From Lithobates sylvaticus (taxonomy: Eukaryota > Chordata > Amphibia > Anura > Ranidae): DNA of 64,000 nucleotides. A program made the translations under genes and the position numbers. Location: positions 603,498,616 to 603,562,615 of the forward strand of contig CM053026.1 of assembly GCA_028564925.1 (NCBI GenBank), written 5' to 3'. The notes beneath the pieces were generated by a model. It made no database searches. It had not been told where the DNA came from and was given only the letters and a program-made list of their open reading frames with translations. Positions 52,621-63,440 of this stretch are shown one piece after another (the first letter of the stretch is position 1; every line of letters starts with the position of its first letter).

Positions 52621-53076
52621 CCGTACTTATTGGCGTAAAACACGCACCGGCGTATAACACGCACCTTGTCGTTGCAGCCTTTCTCCAGTGTCATTGCAGC
52701 CTTGTCATTGCAGCCTTGCCAGTGTAGCCTTGTCATTGCAGCCTTGCCATTGCAGCCGTGCCCCAGTGTCATTTGCAGCCTTGTCATTGCAGCCTTGTCA
52801 TTGCAGCCTTCCAGGTTAAAATGGCTCTCAGGGGCTCTCGGCTCCTCTCGCAGTCCCGCCCAGTCCCACCCTATGATGGACATAACACAGCTCCAATGGT
52901 GGGACTGGGCGCAACTGTGAGCGGAGCCGAGCCTAGCCGAGTACACTCGGCTAGGTGTATCTCAGCGGCTCGCTCCTCCGCTCACAATCAGCGGGAGATC
53001 GGCGTCTAACACGCACCCATGATTTTCCCCTTAATTTAAGGGGAAAAAAGTGCGTGTTATATGCCGATAAATACGG
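52621..53076. mobile_element. TA-flanked MITE with CCGTACTTATTGGCGT ends
   Basis: TA at 52619-52620 and 53077-53078. Left end CCGTACTTATTGGCGTAAAA, right end ATGCCGATAAATACGG, followed inward by CACGCAC and GTGCGTG motifs. Inside is a tandem stretch of CAGCCTTGTCATTG units (52676-52810) and a stem around CCGAGCCTAGCCGAG and CTCGGCTAGG. A type widespread in vertebrates. No protein. Confidence 0.8.
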
Positions 53077-53094
53077 TATATTGTAATCGGAATG

Positions 53095-53165
53095 CCCCCC
53101 TTTAAACTGTAAAGCGCTGCGTAAACTGTTGCCACTATAGAAATCCTGTATAATAATAATAATGC
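53095..53165 (+). mobile_element. L2-type LINE 3' tail
   Basis: GTAAAGCGCTGCGTAAACTG, then CACTATAGAAATCCTGTA and (ATA)n at 53150-53163. The same tail, reversed, ends the LINE relic at 6070. A very short 3' fragment. Confidence 0.75.
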
Positions 53166-53420
53166 CCTCAGTCTTCTTTGAATGACACCCAGCAACAATT
53201 AACCCAGAGGACCAAAGTCATGCTAATAATGAAGGTAATGATGGCCTGATCCCCTAAGAGGGTATCACCATGGTGCACTTCATTCATAGTGTATTGAAAG
53301 AGAGAATCTGAATCACCAGAGGACTTCCCTGAGCCAGAGAAGAGGTGGATAAAAGGAAGACTCAGCTTTACTAACAAGTTCAGGTGTCCATAAACATGAA
53401 CTGAAAATGAAGTTGTACAG

Positions 53421-54194
53421 CAGGGGTGCCCAACCTTTTGAAGAGTGAGGGCCATTTAAGCGACTTGTTAACCAGTCACTGTCCACAATGAGCAGGCTGA
53501 TGAAAGGTCAGTAGGCCAGTGATGGCGAACCTTGGCACCCCAGATGTTTGGAACTACATTTCCCATGATATCTCATGCACGCTACAGTGTAGTTGAGCAT
53601 CATGGGAAATGAAGTTCCAAAAAATCTGGGGTGCCAAGGTTTGCCATCACTGCAATAGGCACTCCGATCCGATACGCCCAGATGCAAGGGGACAAATCCC
53701 CTTCTGTTTTTTTTTTTTTTAGAGGATCCTCCCGATCCTCTTTTTTTTAGAGGATCGGGTACACGGGCGTAAACGGACAAAAGTCTATTTACAGCTGCCT
53801 CTCTGTAGAGAAATGGAGGGTCTGATTGGTTCGGGCCGATCATGAGAATAGGGCCTAAGACTGATTTCACACTGATGCATTGCGGTTTACCCACACCGCG
53901 GGTGCAGCGCAGTGCACCTGTGGCTTTCCTGTGGGTTAGCTGCACTTTGCCATAGACTCTGCCTGTGGCAAGAGCCAGCGCTGTTCAGGAAACATTGCCT
54001 AATGGGGATCTGCTCCGCAGCCGCTTGCTTCCTCTACCACCGGCTTAGTTCACAACACTGATGCTGTGGGATGGCTGTTCGGCAACCCACAATCTGGGCG
54101 TGCCAACCCGCCATCCCAGAGCAGGAGGTCAGGGCCACATCAGAGGCCTCTGCGGTCTACATGTGGCCCCTGGGCTACTGGTTGGGCACCCCTA
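53421..54194. mobile_element. hAT-like element with CAGGGGTGCCCAACC ends
   Basis: Left CAGGGGTGCCCAACCTTTT (53421), right TGGTTGGGCACCCCTA (54179-54194). Flanks TTGTACAG (53413-53420) and TTGTTTAG (54195-54202) match at 6 of 8. A second, palindromic hAT MITE sits inside (53517-53652), and the stretch 53660-53900 holds an inverted repeat of AGAGGATCC(T) with GGATCGGG. No transposase frame; 145-codon minus-strand frame at 53508-53945 is fortuitous. Confidence 0.7.
53517..53652. mobile_element. 136-bp foldback hAT MITE
   Basis: CAGTGATGGCGAACCTTGGC at the left is the mirror of GCCAAGGTTTGCCATCACTG at the right, and pairing continues through nearly all of it (CAGATGTTTGGAACTACATT against AATGAAGTTCCAAAAAATCT). 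Flanks CAGTAGGC (53509-53516) and CAATAGGC (53653-53660), 7 of 8 alike. Confidence 0.85.
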
Positions 54195-54202
54195 TTGTTT
54201 AG

Positions 54203-54570
54203 ATTATAGAATGCATTTCATATGTACAACTGTAAATAGTGACATCTAGAGGTCAGAGGTATAAATAGGTCATATTCCCCTCATGGTAGAAAATAATAAT
54301 TTCCTCAATATTAAAAACATACAGACAACAGCGATGTAAATAATTTCATTACATCACAAAATCCTTGGTCAATGCAGGACGTCTTCTGATTCTTGAATAT
54401 GTCTAGGTGGTTCAGGTTGCTGGCCTCTAGTTTGGTTGTTATCAGTCGGAATAAAAAAAGGTCCTTTGTCAAATAAAATTCTCAAAAGTCTTGCTTAACA
54501 TGCGCAACACAACTGACATTCTATATGTGTTCTTCAGACAGTTCATAGGTGTATGTTGACTTTACTCTAA
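54203..54570. other. No gene recognised
   Basis: AT-rich intergenic DNA between two mobile elements. Nothing recognised. Confidence 0.5.
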
Positions 54571-54727
54571 TGCCCCATACACACGGTCGGAAAATCCGAC
54601 CACAAAATCCATCGGATTTTGTCCGTCGGATTTTGTCCAACGGATTTAGTCCGACACTGGTGTTGCATACACACGGACTTTGTTGTCGAAAAATCCGATC
54701 ATTCTGAACGTGGTGACTAAGGATGGG

Positions 54728-54991
54728 CCCGGTGCTCGATGCGAACCCATGTTCGCATCGAGCACCGGGTGTTCGCTCGCTCGGCGAGCCCAGAACTATT
54801 TTGGCCGCTCGCATCACATTCGTGTGATGCGAGCGGCCCCGCAATGCATTGCGGCCGGCGCGGCCGGCGCAGTGCATTGCTGGCTGATGATTGGCCAAGC
54901 ATGCACTGTGACCCCGCATGCTTGGCCAATCACAGCGCCGGAAACTCGGAGAGCCATAATTGGCTACAGGCAGGACGCCTGTAGCCAATTA
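54728..54991. repeat. Five successive strong hairpins near the hAT 5' end
   Basis: 1: 54728-54746 pairs with 54751-54769 (19-bp perfect arms, loop CCAT). 2: 54803-54818 with 54823-54838 (16 bp perfect, loop TTCG). 3: about 54841-54857 with 54865-54880 (imperfect, GCAATGCATTGC type). 4: 54888-54904 with 54916-54932 (17 bp perfect). 5: 54957-54971 with 54977-54991 (15 bp perfect). Stems have different sequences, so this is not a simple tandem repeat. Confidence 0.88.
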
Positions 54992-55022
54992 CAGCTCAGG
55001 GGCTTTAGTACACGCCCCCTCA

Positions 55023-55030
55023 TTTAAAAG
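55023..55030 (+). promoter_or_regulatory. TATA-like box, putative hAT promoter
   Basis: TTTAAAAG, downstream of the hairpins and a CACGCCCCC motif. If used, transcription would start near 55055 and the message would have to splice or read across the 64-bp array to reach the transposase ATG at 58004. Confidence 0.35.
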
Positions 55031-55107
55031 GCTGCCACGCCGTCGGCGCTGGTCACATGCGTTCCGGCTTTAGGAGAGTGCAGGCTCATTCTGTGTCACT
55101 CTGCTAG

Positions 55108-55179
55108 ATTCATTTAGAAAGATTCATTTAGAAAGATTCATTTAGAAAGATTCATTTAGAAAGATTCATTTAGAAAGAT
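55108..55179 (+). repeat. 14-bp tandem repeat, five units
   Basis: ATTCATTTAGAAAG repeated five times exactly, ending just before the 64-bp array. A recent slippage product. Confidence 0.88.
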
Positions 55180-57950
55180 GGGCTTGTAGTGTGTTCGTGG
55201 CAGGCACTGGCAGCAAACAGAGCTCCTATATTTTGTTCCCAGAAGCACCTATAGGACTTGTAGTGTGTTCGTGGCAGGCACTGGCAGCAAACAGAGCTCC
55301 TATATTTTGTTCCCAGAAGCACCTATAGGACTTGTAGTGTGTTCGTGGCAGGCACTGGCAGCAAACAGAGCTCCTATATTTTGTTCCCAGAAGCACCTAT
55401 AGGACTTGAAGTGTGTTAGTCCCATCACACAGAGCTATATTTTCTTCCCAGAAGCACCTATAGGACTTGTAGTGTGTTAGTCCCATCACACAGAGATCCT
55501 ATATTTTGTTCCCAGAAGCACCTATAGGACTTGAAGTGTGTTAGTCCCATCACACAGAGCTATATTTTCTTCCCAGAAGCACCCATAGGACTTGTAGTGT
55601 GTTAGTCCCATCACACAGAGATCCTATATTTTGTTCCCAGAAGCACCTATAGGACTTGAAGTGTGTTAGTCCCATCACACAGACCTATATTTTCTTCCCA
55701 GAAGCACCCATAGGACTTGTAGTGTGTTAGTCCCATCACACAGAGGTCATATATTTTGTTCCCAGAAGCACCTATAGGACTTGTAGTGTGTTAGTCCCAT
55801 CACACAGACCTATATTTTCTTCCCAGAAGCACCTATAGGACTTGAAGTGTGTTAGTCCCATCACACAGAGATCCTATATTTTGTTCCCAGAAGCACCTAT
55901 AGGACTTGAAGTGTGTTAGTCCCATCACACAGACCTATATTTTCTTCCCAGAAGCACCTATAGGACTTGAAGTGTGTTAGTCCCATCACACAGAGATCCT
56001 ATATTTTGTTCCCAGAAGCACCTATAGGACTTGAAGTGTGTTAGTCCCATCACACAGAGCTATATTTTCTTCCCAGAAGCACCCATAGGAATTGTAGTGT
56101 GTTAGTCCCATCACACAGAGATCCTATATTTTGTTCCCAGAAGCACCTATAGGACTTGAAGTGTGTTAGTCCCATCACACAGAGATCCTATATTTTGTTC
56201 CCAGAAGCACCTATAGGACTTGAAGTGTGTTAGTCCCATCACACAGAGCTATATTTTCTTCCCAGAAGCACCCATAGGACTTGTAGTGTGTTAGTCCCAT
56301 CACACAGAGATCCTATATTTTGTTCCCAGAAGCACCTATAGGACTTGAAGTGTGTTAGTCCCATCACACAGAGCTATATTTTTTTCCCAGAAGCACCCAT
56401 AGGACTTGTAGTGTGTTAGTCCCATCACACAGAGATCCTATATTTTGTTCCCAGAAGCACCTATAGGACTTGAAGTGTGTTAGTCCCATCACACAGAGAT
56501 CCTATATTTTGTTCCCAGAAGCACCTATAGGACTTGAAGTGTGTTAGTCCCATCACACAGAGATCCTATATTTTGTTCCCAGAAGCACCTATAGGACTTG
56601 AAGTGTGTTAGTCCCATCACACAGACCTATATTTTCTTCCCAGAAGCACCTATAGGACTTGAAGTGTGTTAGTCCCATCACACAGAGATCCTATATTTTG
56701 TTCACAGAAGCACCCATAGGACTTGAAGTGTGTTAGTCCCATCACACAGAGATCCTATATTTTGTTCCCAGAAGCACCTATAGGACTTGAAGTGTGTTAG
56801 TCCCATCACACAGAGATCCTATATTTTGTTCCCAGAAGCACCTATAGGACTTGAAGTGTGTTAGTCCCATCACACAGAGATTCTATATTTTGTTCCCAGA
56901 AGCACCTATAGGACTTTAAGTGTGTTAGTCCCATCACACAGACCTATATTTTTTTCCCAGAAGCACCTATAGGACTTGAAGTGTGTTAGTCCCATCACAC
57001 AGAGATCCTATATTTTGTTCCCAGAAGCACCGCACCTATAGGACTTGAAGTGTGTTAGTCCCATCACACAGAGATCCTATATTTTGTTCCAGAAGCACCT
57101 ATAGGACTTGAAGTGTGTTAGTCCCATCACACAGACCTATATTTTCTTCCCAGAAGCACCTATAGGACTTGAAGTGTGTTAGTCCCATCACACAGAGATC
57201 CTATATTTTGTTCCCAGAAGCACCTATAGGACTTGAAGTGTGTTAGTCCCATCACACAGAGATCCTATATTTTGTTCCCAGAAGCACCTATAGGACTTGA
57301 AGTGTGTTAGTCCCATCACACAGAGCTATATTTTCTTCCCAGAAGCACCCATAGGACTTGTAGTGTGTTAGTCCCATCACACAGAGATCCTATATTTTGT
57401 TCCCAGAAGCACCTATAGGACTTGAAGTGTGTTAGTCCCATCACACAGAGCTCCTATATTTTTTCCCAGAAGCACCCATAGGACTTGTAGTGTGTTAGTC
57501 CCATCACACAGAGATCCTATATTTTGTTCCCAGAAGCACCTATAGGACTTGAAGTGTGTTAGTCCATCACACAGAGATCCTATATTTTGTTCCCAGAAGC
57601 ACATATAGGACTTGAAGTGTGTTAGTCCCATCACACAGAGATCCTATATTTTGTTCCCAGAAGCACCTATAGGACTTGAAGTGTGTTAGTCCCATCACAC
57701 AGACCTATATTTTCTTCCCAGAAGCACCTATAGGACTTGAAGTGTGTTAGTCCCATCACACAGAGATCCTATATTTTGTTCACAGAAGCACCTATAGGAC
57801 TTGAAGTGTGTTAGTCCCATCACACAGAGATCCTATATTTTGTTCCAGAAGCACCTATAGGACTTGAAGTGTGTTAGTCCCATCACACAGAGATCCTATA
57901 TTTTGTTCCCAGAAGCACCTATAGGACTTCTAGTGTGTTAGTGGCATCAC
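55180..57950 (+). repeat. 64-bp tandem array, about 43 units, each ending in a 3'-splice-site-like motif
   Basis: The monomer runs AGGACTTGAAGTGTGTTAGT, CCCATCACACAGAGATCC, TATATTTTGTTCCCAG, AAGCACCTAT. Two main forms alternate irregularly (GAGATCCTATATTTTGTTCC and a 2-3-bp shorter GACCTATATTTTCTTCC), a hint of higher-order units. The first three units are a 73-bp form with GTTCGTGGCAGGCACTGGCA. The final unit blends into the transposase leader (…TTTTTCTTCTCAG at 57964-57977, ATG at 58004). So the monomer appears to be a copy of the intron end and first exon bases before the transposase. No long frame crosses it. Confidence 0.92.
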
Positions 57951-58003
57951 ACAGAGCTCCTATATTTTTCTTCTCAGCAGCACCCACAGGACTACCGACT
58001 ACA

Positions 58004-61000
58004 ATGGCTGGAAGACCGCCAAGGGGAGGCAGAGCGTGCAGAGCCAAGAACACAGGGCAGGCAGGCTCTGTTTCTAGTGGACGTGGCCGTGGACGTGGAC
58101 GTGGTCGTGCATCGTCATCAGCACGTGGCCATGGGACACGCGCGTCTTTGTTTTCGGCAGCTGGACATGTGGAGCCGCATCATGCTGAAGGCTTGGTAGA
58201 ATGGATGACCAAGCCCTCCTCATCCTCCTCATCCTCTCTCACCCAGGCTCAGGGTACTGGCAGAGCAGCTGCCAACGCGTACTCAATGGCATCATCAGCC
58301 ACCCCTTCCCTAGACCCACCATGTCCTCCTGAGGAGTCCCCCGAACTCTTTGAGCACAGTGTTGGGTACATGCTCCAGGAGGATGCCCAACGATTCGAAG
58401 GCTCGGATGATGATACCCAGCTTGAGGAAGTCAGTAGTGTGCGCGCAGAGAGAGGGGATGCTGAAGGACAGCAATCTGGCAGTACTGTTCCACCAGCTGC
58501 AGCTTACTGCCAGGTTTGCTCTAGTGGTGAAGAGGGAGGGGATGATGAGGTCACTGACTCCACGTGGGTGCCTGAAGGGAGAGAGGATGAGGAGGAGGAC
58601 GAGGAGGAGGAGGAGGATGCGGCGTCACATGTCCAACGAGGCAGGATGCCCCCTGGAGGCCAGCTAGAGGCCAGCACAGCAACTGTACAACACCGCAGAG
58701 CTCCGCCTGTGCAGGGCGCTGCCTCTGCACGTTATCAGAAAAGTTCTTTGGTGTGGGCCTTTTTTGAGACGAGTGCATCAGATCGCACCACTGCTATTTG
58801 CAATATTTGTCTCAAGCGTATCTCGCGTGGCCAAAACATCAGCCGCTTGGGCACCACAAGCATGAGCAGACATATGTCGACCTGCCATGCAGCTCGTTGG
58901 CAGGCACACATAAAAGACCCACACCAAAGAACTAAGCGGACCTCTCCTTGCTCCTCATCAGCTGGGATCTCCATCCCCACTACACCTTCAGTCCTCTCTG
59001 AAAGCTGCTCTGAGAGGACTGAAGGTGTAGAATTAGGTGTGTCACAACCAAGTACTTGCAGTACACCGACGTCCGATTGTAGCAGGCAAATTTCCCTGCC
59101 CCAGCTGCTGGACCGTCGAAAGAAGTACACTCCCAGCCATCCACATGCCCAGCGGTTGAATGCTAGCTTGGCTAAATTGCTAGCACTTCAACTGCTGCCT
59201 TTTCAGTTGGTAGACTCGGCCCCCTTCCGTGAGTTTCTTCAATGTGCGGTTCCTCAGTGGCAGGTTCCCAAACGCCACTTTTTCTCACGGAAGGCGATTC
59301 CGTCTCTCTACCGGCATGTGGAAGGCAATGTCCAAGCCTCGCTGGACAGGGCGGTCAGCGGTAAGGTGCATATTACCGCTGACTCATGGTCCAGCAGGCA
59401 TGGACAGGGACGTTACCTTTCTTTCACGGCCCATTGGGTCACTCTATTGGCAGCTGGGAGGGATGCAGGACAAGGTGCAGTAGTGTTGGAGGTTGTTCCG
59501 CCACCACGCCTCCAAAACGCTACTACTGCTACTGGTTGTGACACACCTCTCTCCTCCACCCCCTCCTCTTCTTCTTCCTCCAGTGCTCTGTCCTCGGAAC
59601 CAGCGGTGCTCCGTAGGCGTACAAGGGGCTACGCAAGTACGCAGGCAAAAAGATGCCATGCCGTGCTTGCGCTGGTGTTTGGGGGACAGGAGCCACACTG
59701 GGCCAGAGGTTCTGGCAGCTCTGCAGGGGCAGGCCGAGAGGTGGTTGACGCCACGTCAGCTTAAGCCAGGAATGGTCGTTTCTGACAATGGCACCAACCT
59801 CCTCTCCGCCCTGCGACAGGGGCAGCTCACCCATGTGCCCTGTATGGCTCACGTCCTCAACCTGGTGGTGCAGCGGTTCTTGGGCAGGTTCCCAGGCTTA
59901 CAGGATGTCCTGAGGCAGGCCAGGAAAGTCTGTGTGCATTTCCGCCGATCTTATAATGCCAGTGCTCGGCTGACTGAGCTGCAAAAGGAGCTGAACCTGC
60001 CCAAGAACCGCCTAATATGTGACATGCCCACCAGGTGGAACTCAACGTTGGCCATGCTGCAGCGACTGCACACGCAGCAGAGGGCCATCAATGAGTACCT
60101 TTGCGACTACGGCACCAGGACAGGGTCAGGGGAGCTTGGTTTTTTTTCCCCACGTCAGTGGAGCATGATCAGGGATGCATGCACTGTCCTCTCACCATTT
60201 GAGGAGGCCACGAGGATGGTGAGCAGTGACAGTGCATGCATCAGTGACACTGTACCTCTTGTCCACCTGTTGGAGCATACGCTGCGTGGGATAATGGACA
60301 GGGCACTTGAGGCAGAACAGAGACAGGAAGAGGAGGACTTCCTTGCCTCTCAAGGCCCCCTTTATATGGACAGTGTTCCTTCTGTCCCACCCATCACACA
60401 GGAAGAGGATGAGGAGGAGGAGGAGGATTGTGTGAGCATGGAGGTGGAGCCTGGCACTCAGCATCAGCAGCAGCAGTCTTTTAGGGATGATGTACAGTCC
60501 TAACAAACCAGTGGACTTGTACGTGGCTGGGAGGAGGTGGCTGGCGATCATGTCATCCTCAGTGACCCAGAAGACTCCGGACCGAATGCCTCAGCTAACC
60601 TACGCTGCATGGCCTCCCTGATCCTGCAAAGCCTGCGGAAGGATCCTCGTGTTCTTCGGATCAAGGAGAGGGACCATTACTGGCTGGCCACTCTCCTTGA
60701 TCCACGGTACAAGGGTAAGGTTGCGGACCTTATCTTGCCGTCGCAGAGGGAGCAGAGGATGAGACATCTCAGGGAGGCCTTGCAGAAAGGTCTGTGCAAC
60801 GCGTTCCCAGAAACTGGGAGGTTACAAACTCCTGGTCCTGGGCGACGAGTTGCTGAGGCTTCGGTCAGTAGCAGAAGGAGCGGTGGGGAAGGTGGACGTC
60901 TGACCGATGCGTTCAGACAATTTTTTAGTCCGCAGCCCCAAGGTATGATCGGTTCCAGCAACCATCGCCAGCGTCTGATATACATGGTGCAGGAATACCT

Positions 61001-61286
61001 TGGGGCAAGGTCAGACTTGGACACCTTTCCCACCGAAAATCCTCTGGCTTACTGGGTCCTGAGGATGGATCACTGGCCAGAGCTTGCACAGTATGCAATT
61101 GAGCTACTGGCCTGTCCTGCCTCCAGCGTTCTTTCCGAACGCACATTCAGTGCTGCTGGAGGATTTGTCACCGATCATAGGGTGCGCCTGTCCACCGACT
61201 CGGTTGATCGACTGACCTTCATCAAAATGAATCAGTCTTGGATCACCACCAGCTACCAGGCACCTGAAGCGGATATAACGGAATAA
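58004..61286 (+). pseudogene. hAT transposase with BED zinc finger; one frameshift, one in-frame stop
   Basis: Starts MAGRPPRGGRACRAK (58004), 27 bases after an acceptor-like CTCAG. Residues 25-45 are an RG-rich tract; then come serine- and acid-rich linkers. A BED zinc finger (CNICLKRISRGQNIS to RHMSTCH) lies at about residues 263-295. The catalytic part begins around FREFLQCAVPQWQVPKRHFF and HITADSWSSR (first acidic region). Near 59660-59690 the frame shifts and continues as LGDRSHTGPEVLAALQ, MVVSDNGTNLLSAL, CMAHVLNLVV and MPTRWNSTLAML, all standard hAT blocks. An in-frame TAA at 60501-60503 interrupts an acidic linker; the same frame then runs to 61286 with the hATC dimerisation block (NPLAYWVLRMDHWPELAQYA, SSVLSERTFSAAGG). 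Only two breaks in about 1095 codons, so it died recently. Confidence 0.9.
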
Positions 61287-61389
61287 TTTATAATGTCACA
61301 TCCCTTCAAGACTGCCTATGCTGATGCTGAGTGACTGTCCTCTTATGTTCAATGACTATCCTCTTCCTCCTCCTCAATGATCCATGCCA

Positions 61390-62021
61390 CCACACCAGTG
61401 CCTAAGGCACAATTTTTCAGCCCCTGTATAACAGGGGCGTGTACTTACAATTTTTTAAAAAAATGCTTCGCAACACGTGTGACTGCTGTGCTCCAAGTAC
61501 AGTATCTGTGAGGGGTTGCAGTGTTGTGGCACCAGCACCAGTGCCTAAGGCACAATTTTTCAGCCCCTGTTTAACAGGGGCGTGTACTTACAATTTTTTA
61601 AAAAAAAATGCTTCGCAACACGTGTGACTGCTGTGCTCCAAGAACAGTATCTGTGAGGGGTTGCAGTGTTGTGGCACCAGCACCAGTGCCTAAGGCACAA
61701 TTTTTCAGCCCCTGTTTAACAGGGGCGTGTAAGTACAATTTTTATAAAAAAATGCTTCGCAACACGTGTGACTGCTGTGCTCCAAGTACAGTATCTGTGA
61801 GGGGTTGCAGTGTTGTGGCACCAGCACCAGTGCCTAAGGCACAATTTTTCAGCCCCTGTTTAACAGGGGCGTGTAAGTACAATTTTTTAAAAAAATGCTT
61901 CGCAACACGTGTGACTGCTGTGCTCCAAGTACAGTATCTGTGAGGGGTTGCAGTGTTGTGGCACCAGCACCAGTGCCTAAGGCACAATTTTTCAGCCCCT
62001 GTCTAACAGGGGCGTGTAATT
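61390..62021 (+). repeat. 144-bp tandem repeat, about 4.4 units, 3' of the transposase
   Basis: Unit landmarks CCAGTGCCTAAGGCACAATT recur at about 61394, 61538, 61683, 61827 and 61970. Each unit carries a hairpin CAGCCCCTG(T)-TAACAGGGGCG and a TGCTTCGCAACACGTGTGAC motif. The short frames with CDCCAPSTVSVRGCSVVA are the repeat translated. Confidence 0.9.
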
Positions 62022-62535
62022 ACAAATCTTGATCTAATAGTTCACAGCAGGGCCCATTCCTGCGCCCACCAAGAGTAACTATGAGGGCCTACAGTCTTGT
62101 GGCAACACCGTCCACCACCACCGCCAAAGGCCCAATTTTTCTGCCCTGTTCATCAGGTGCTTGCAATTACAAATCTTGATCTAATAACTCACAGCAGGGC
62201 CCATTCCTGCGCCCACCAAGAGTAACTGTGAGAGCTTACAGTCTTGTGGCAACACCGTCCACCACCACCACCACCACCACCACCGCCAAAGGCCCAATTT
62301 TTCTGCCCTGTTCAACAGGTTCATGCAATTACAAATCTTGATCTAATAACTCACAGCAGGGCCCATTCCTGCGCCCACCAAGAGTAACTGTGAGAGCTTA
62401 CAGTCTTGTGGCAACACCGTCCACCACCACCACCACCACCACCGCCAAAGGCCCAATTTTTCTGCCCGGTTCAACAGGTGCATGCAAGTACAAATCTTGA
62501 TCTATTAACTCACAGCAGGGCCCATTCCTGTGCCC
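62022..62535 (+). repeat. 147-162-bp tandem repeat, about 3.3 units
   Basis: ACAAATCTTGATCTAATA recurs at 62022, 62169, 62331 and 62490. Each unit has CAGCAGGGCCCATTCCTGCG and a variable (CAC)n run that sets the length. It begins within the last 144-bp unit, whose CAATTTTTC and GCCC parts it shares, so both arrays descend from one ancestral unit. Confidence 0.85.
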
Positions 62536-63440
62536 ACCAGTCTTGTGGCTACACCAACATCTAATAGGGCAAATTTCTGCAGAGTATATACGCCAGGCCC
62601 CTACTTTCAAACATCCAACTTACAAACGACTCCTACTTGCAAATGGAAAGAGAAAACAGGAAGTGAGAGGAAATCTACCCCTAGGAAGGGAAATTCTATC
62701 CTGTTAGATTTAATTTGGGAAAAAGGCATCTCCTCTCTACTGATACTTTATCACCAATCCTTGTTTCAATTAAAACCCCACTTTTCCAAAAACATTTGTC
62801 ATTGGGACAGAAAGTGAGGTGACATGTTCTGAACAGATGTGCAAAGACAGCAAATGTTACAGGGGTGATAACCCCTCCCATGTTCTCCAAAAAGCTTAAA
62901 AAAATAGATTTTTTTGGGATGGAGCTACACTTCATAATGTACCTGTTCAGATTCTACTTAAGAACAAACCTACAGTCCGTCTCTTGTTTGCACCGCCTAT
63001 ATACTGCTGTTCAGAGTATATAGGGTTGTAGGTATAGGGTTTTATTTTGGGTGCGGGGTCCCCCTTAATATCCATACAAGACCCAAAGGGGCTGGGGTGG
63101 GGGGGGGGGGTGATGGGGTAGCCATGCCATTTTTCTCAAGGATTTTCAGCCATATGGCGGCCAGGACAAGACATGACATTAAAGCCGCAAGTGGTTTTAA
63201 ATGGCTTCTTTTTTTCCTTTACAAATGTCATTTTGTGCAAGGATAGTTCTAAACACGGGAAACACATGCCACTTCACAGGCATACTTTAGACACCCCCCA
63301 GGTACCATATTTAAAGGAAAATTTCACTTTTTTTTTTTTCACTTTATGCATCATTAAAATGACTGCTCCCGAAAAAAAACGTTAGTTTTTAAAAGTTCTT
63401 TTTGCATTGATATATGTCCCCTGGGGCAGGACCCGGGTCC
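62536..63440. other. hAT 3' internal region; older repeat pieces, no gene
   Basis: Low-complexity and AT-rich. 'ttattttgggtgcggggtcc' (63042-63061) and the G-run at 63099-63110 resemble GC-rich blocks in the palindrome at 50510. GTAAATAA-free; no mirrored ends found. The frame at 62530-62817 has no known domain. Confidence 0.4.

Noticed and set aside
53508-53945. 145-codon minus-strand frame
   Set aside because: Crosses the boundary of two nested MITEs and has no domain.
55180-57950. CRISPR-like appearance of regularly spaced repeats
   Set aside because: There are no unique spacers; monomers abut head to tail, and the setting is eukaryotic.
57935-58003. Earlier ATG at 57935 as transposase start
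   Set aside because: It lies within the last tandem unit, upstream of the acceptor-like CTCAG; the ATG at 58004 fits better.
59500-59700. Intron between the two transposase frames
   Set aside because: Protein similarity appears continuous across the change (…HAVLALV then LGDRSHTG…), so a one-base indel is simpler than an intron.
61439-61943. Cysteine-containing small proteins (62 and 111 codons)
   Set aside because: Direct translation of the 144-bp tandem units; not conserved as a gene.
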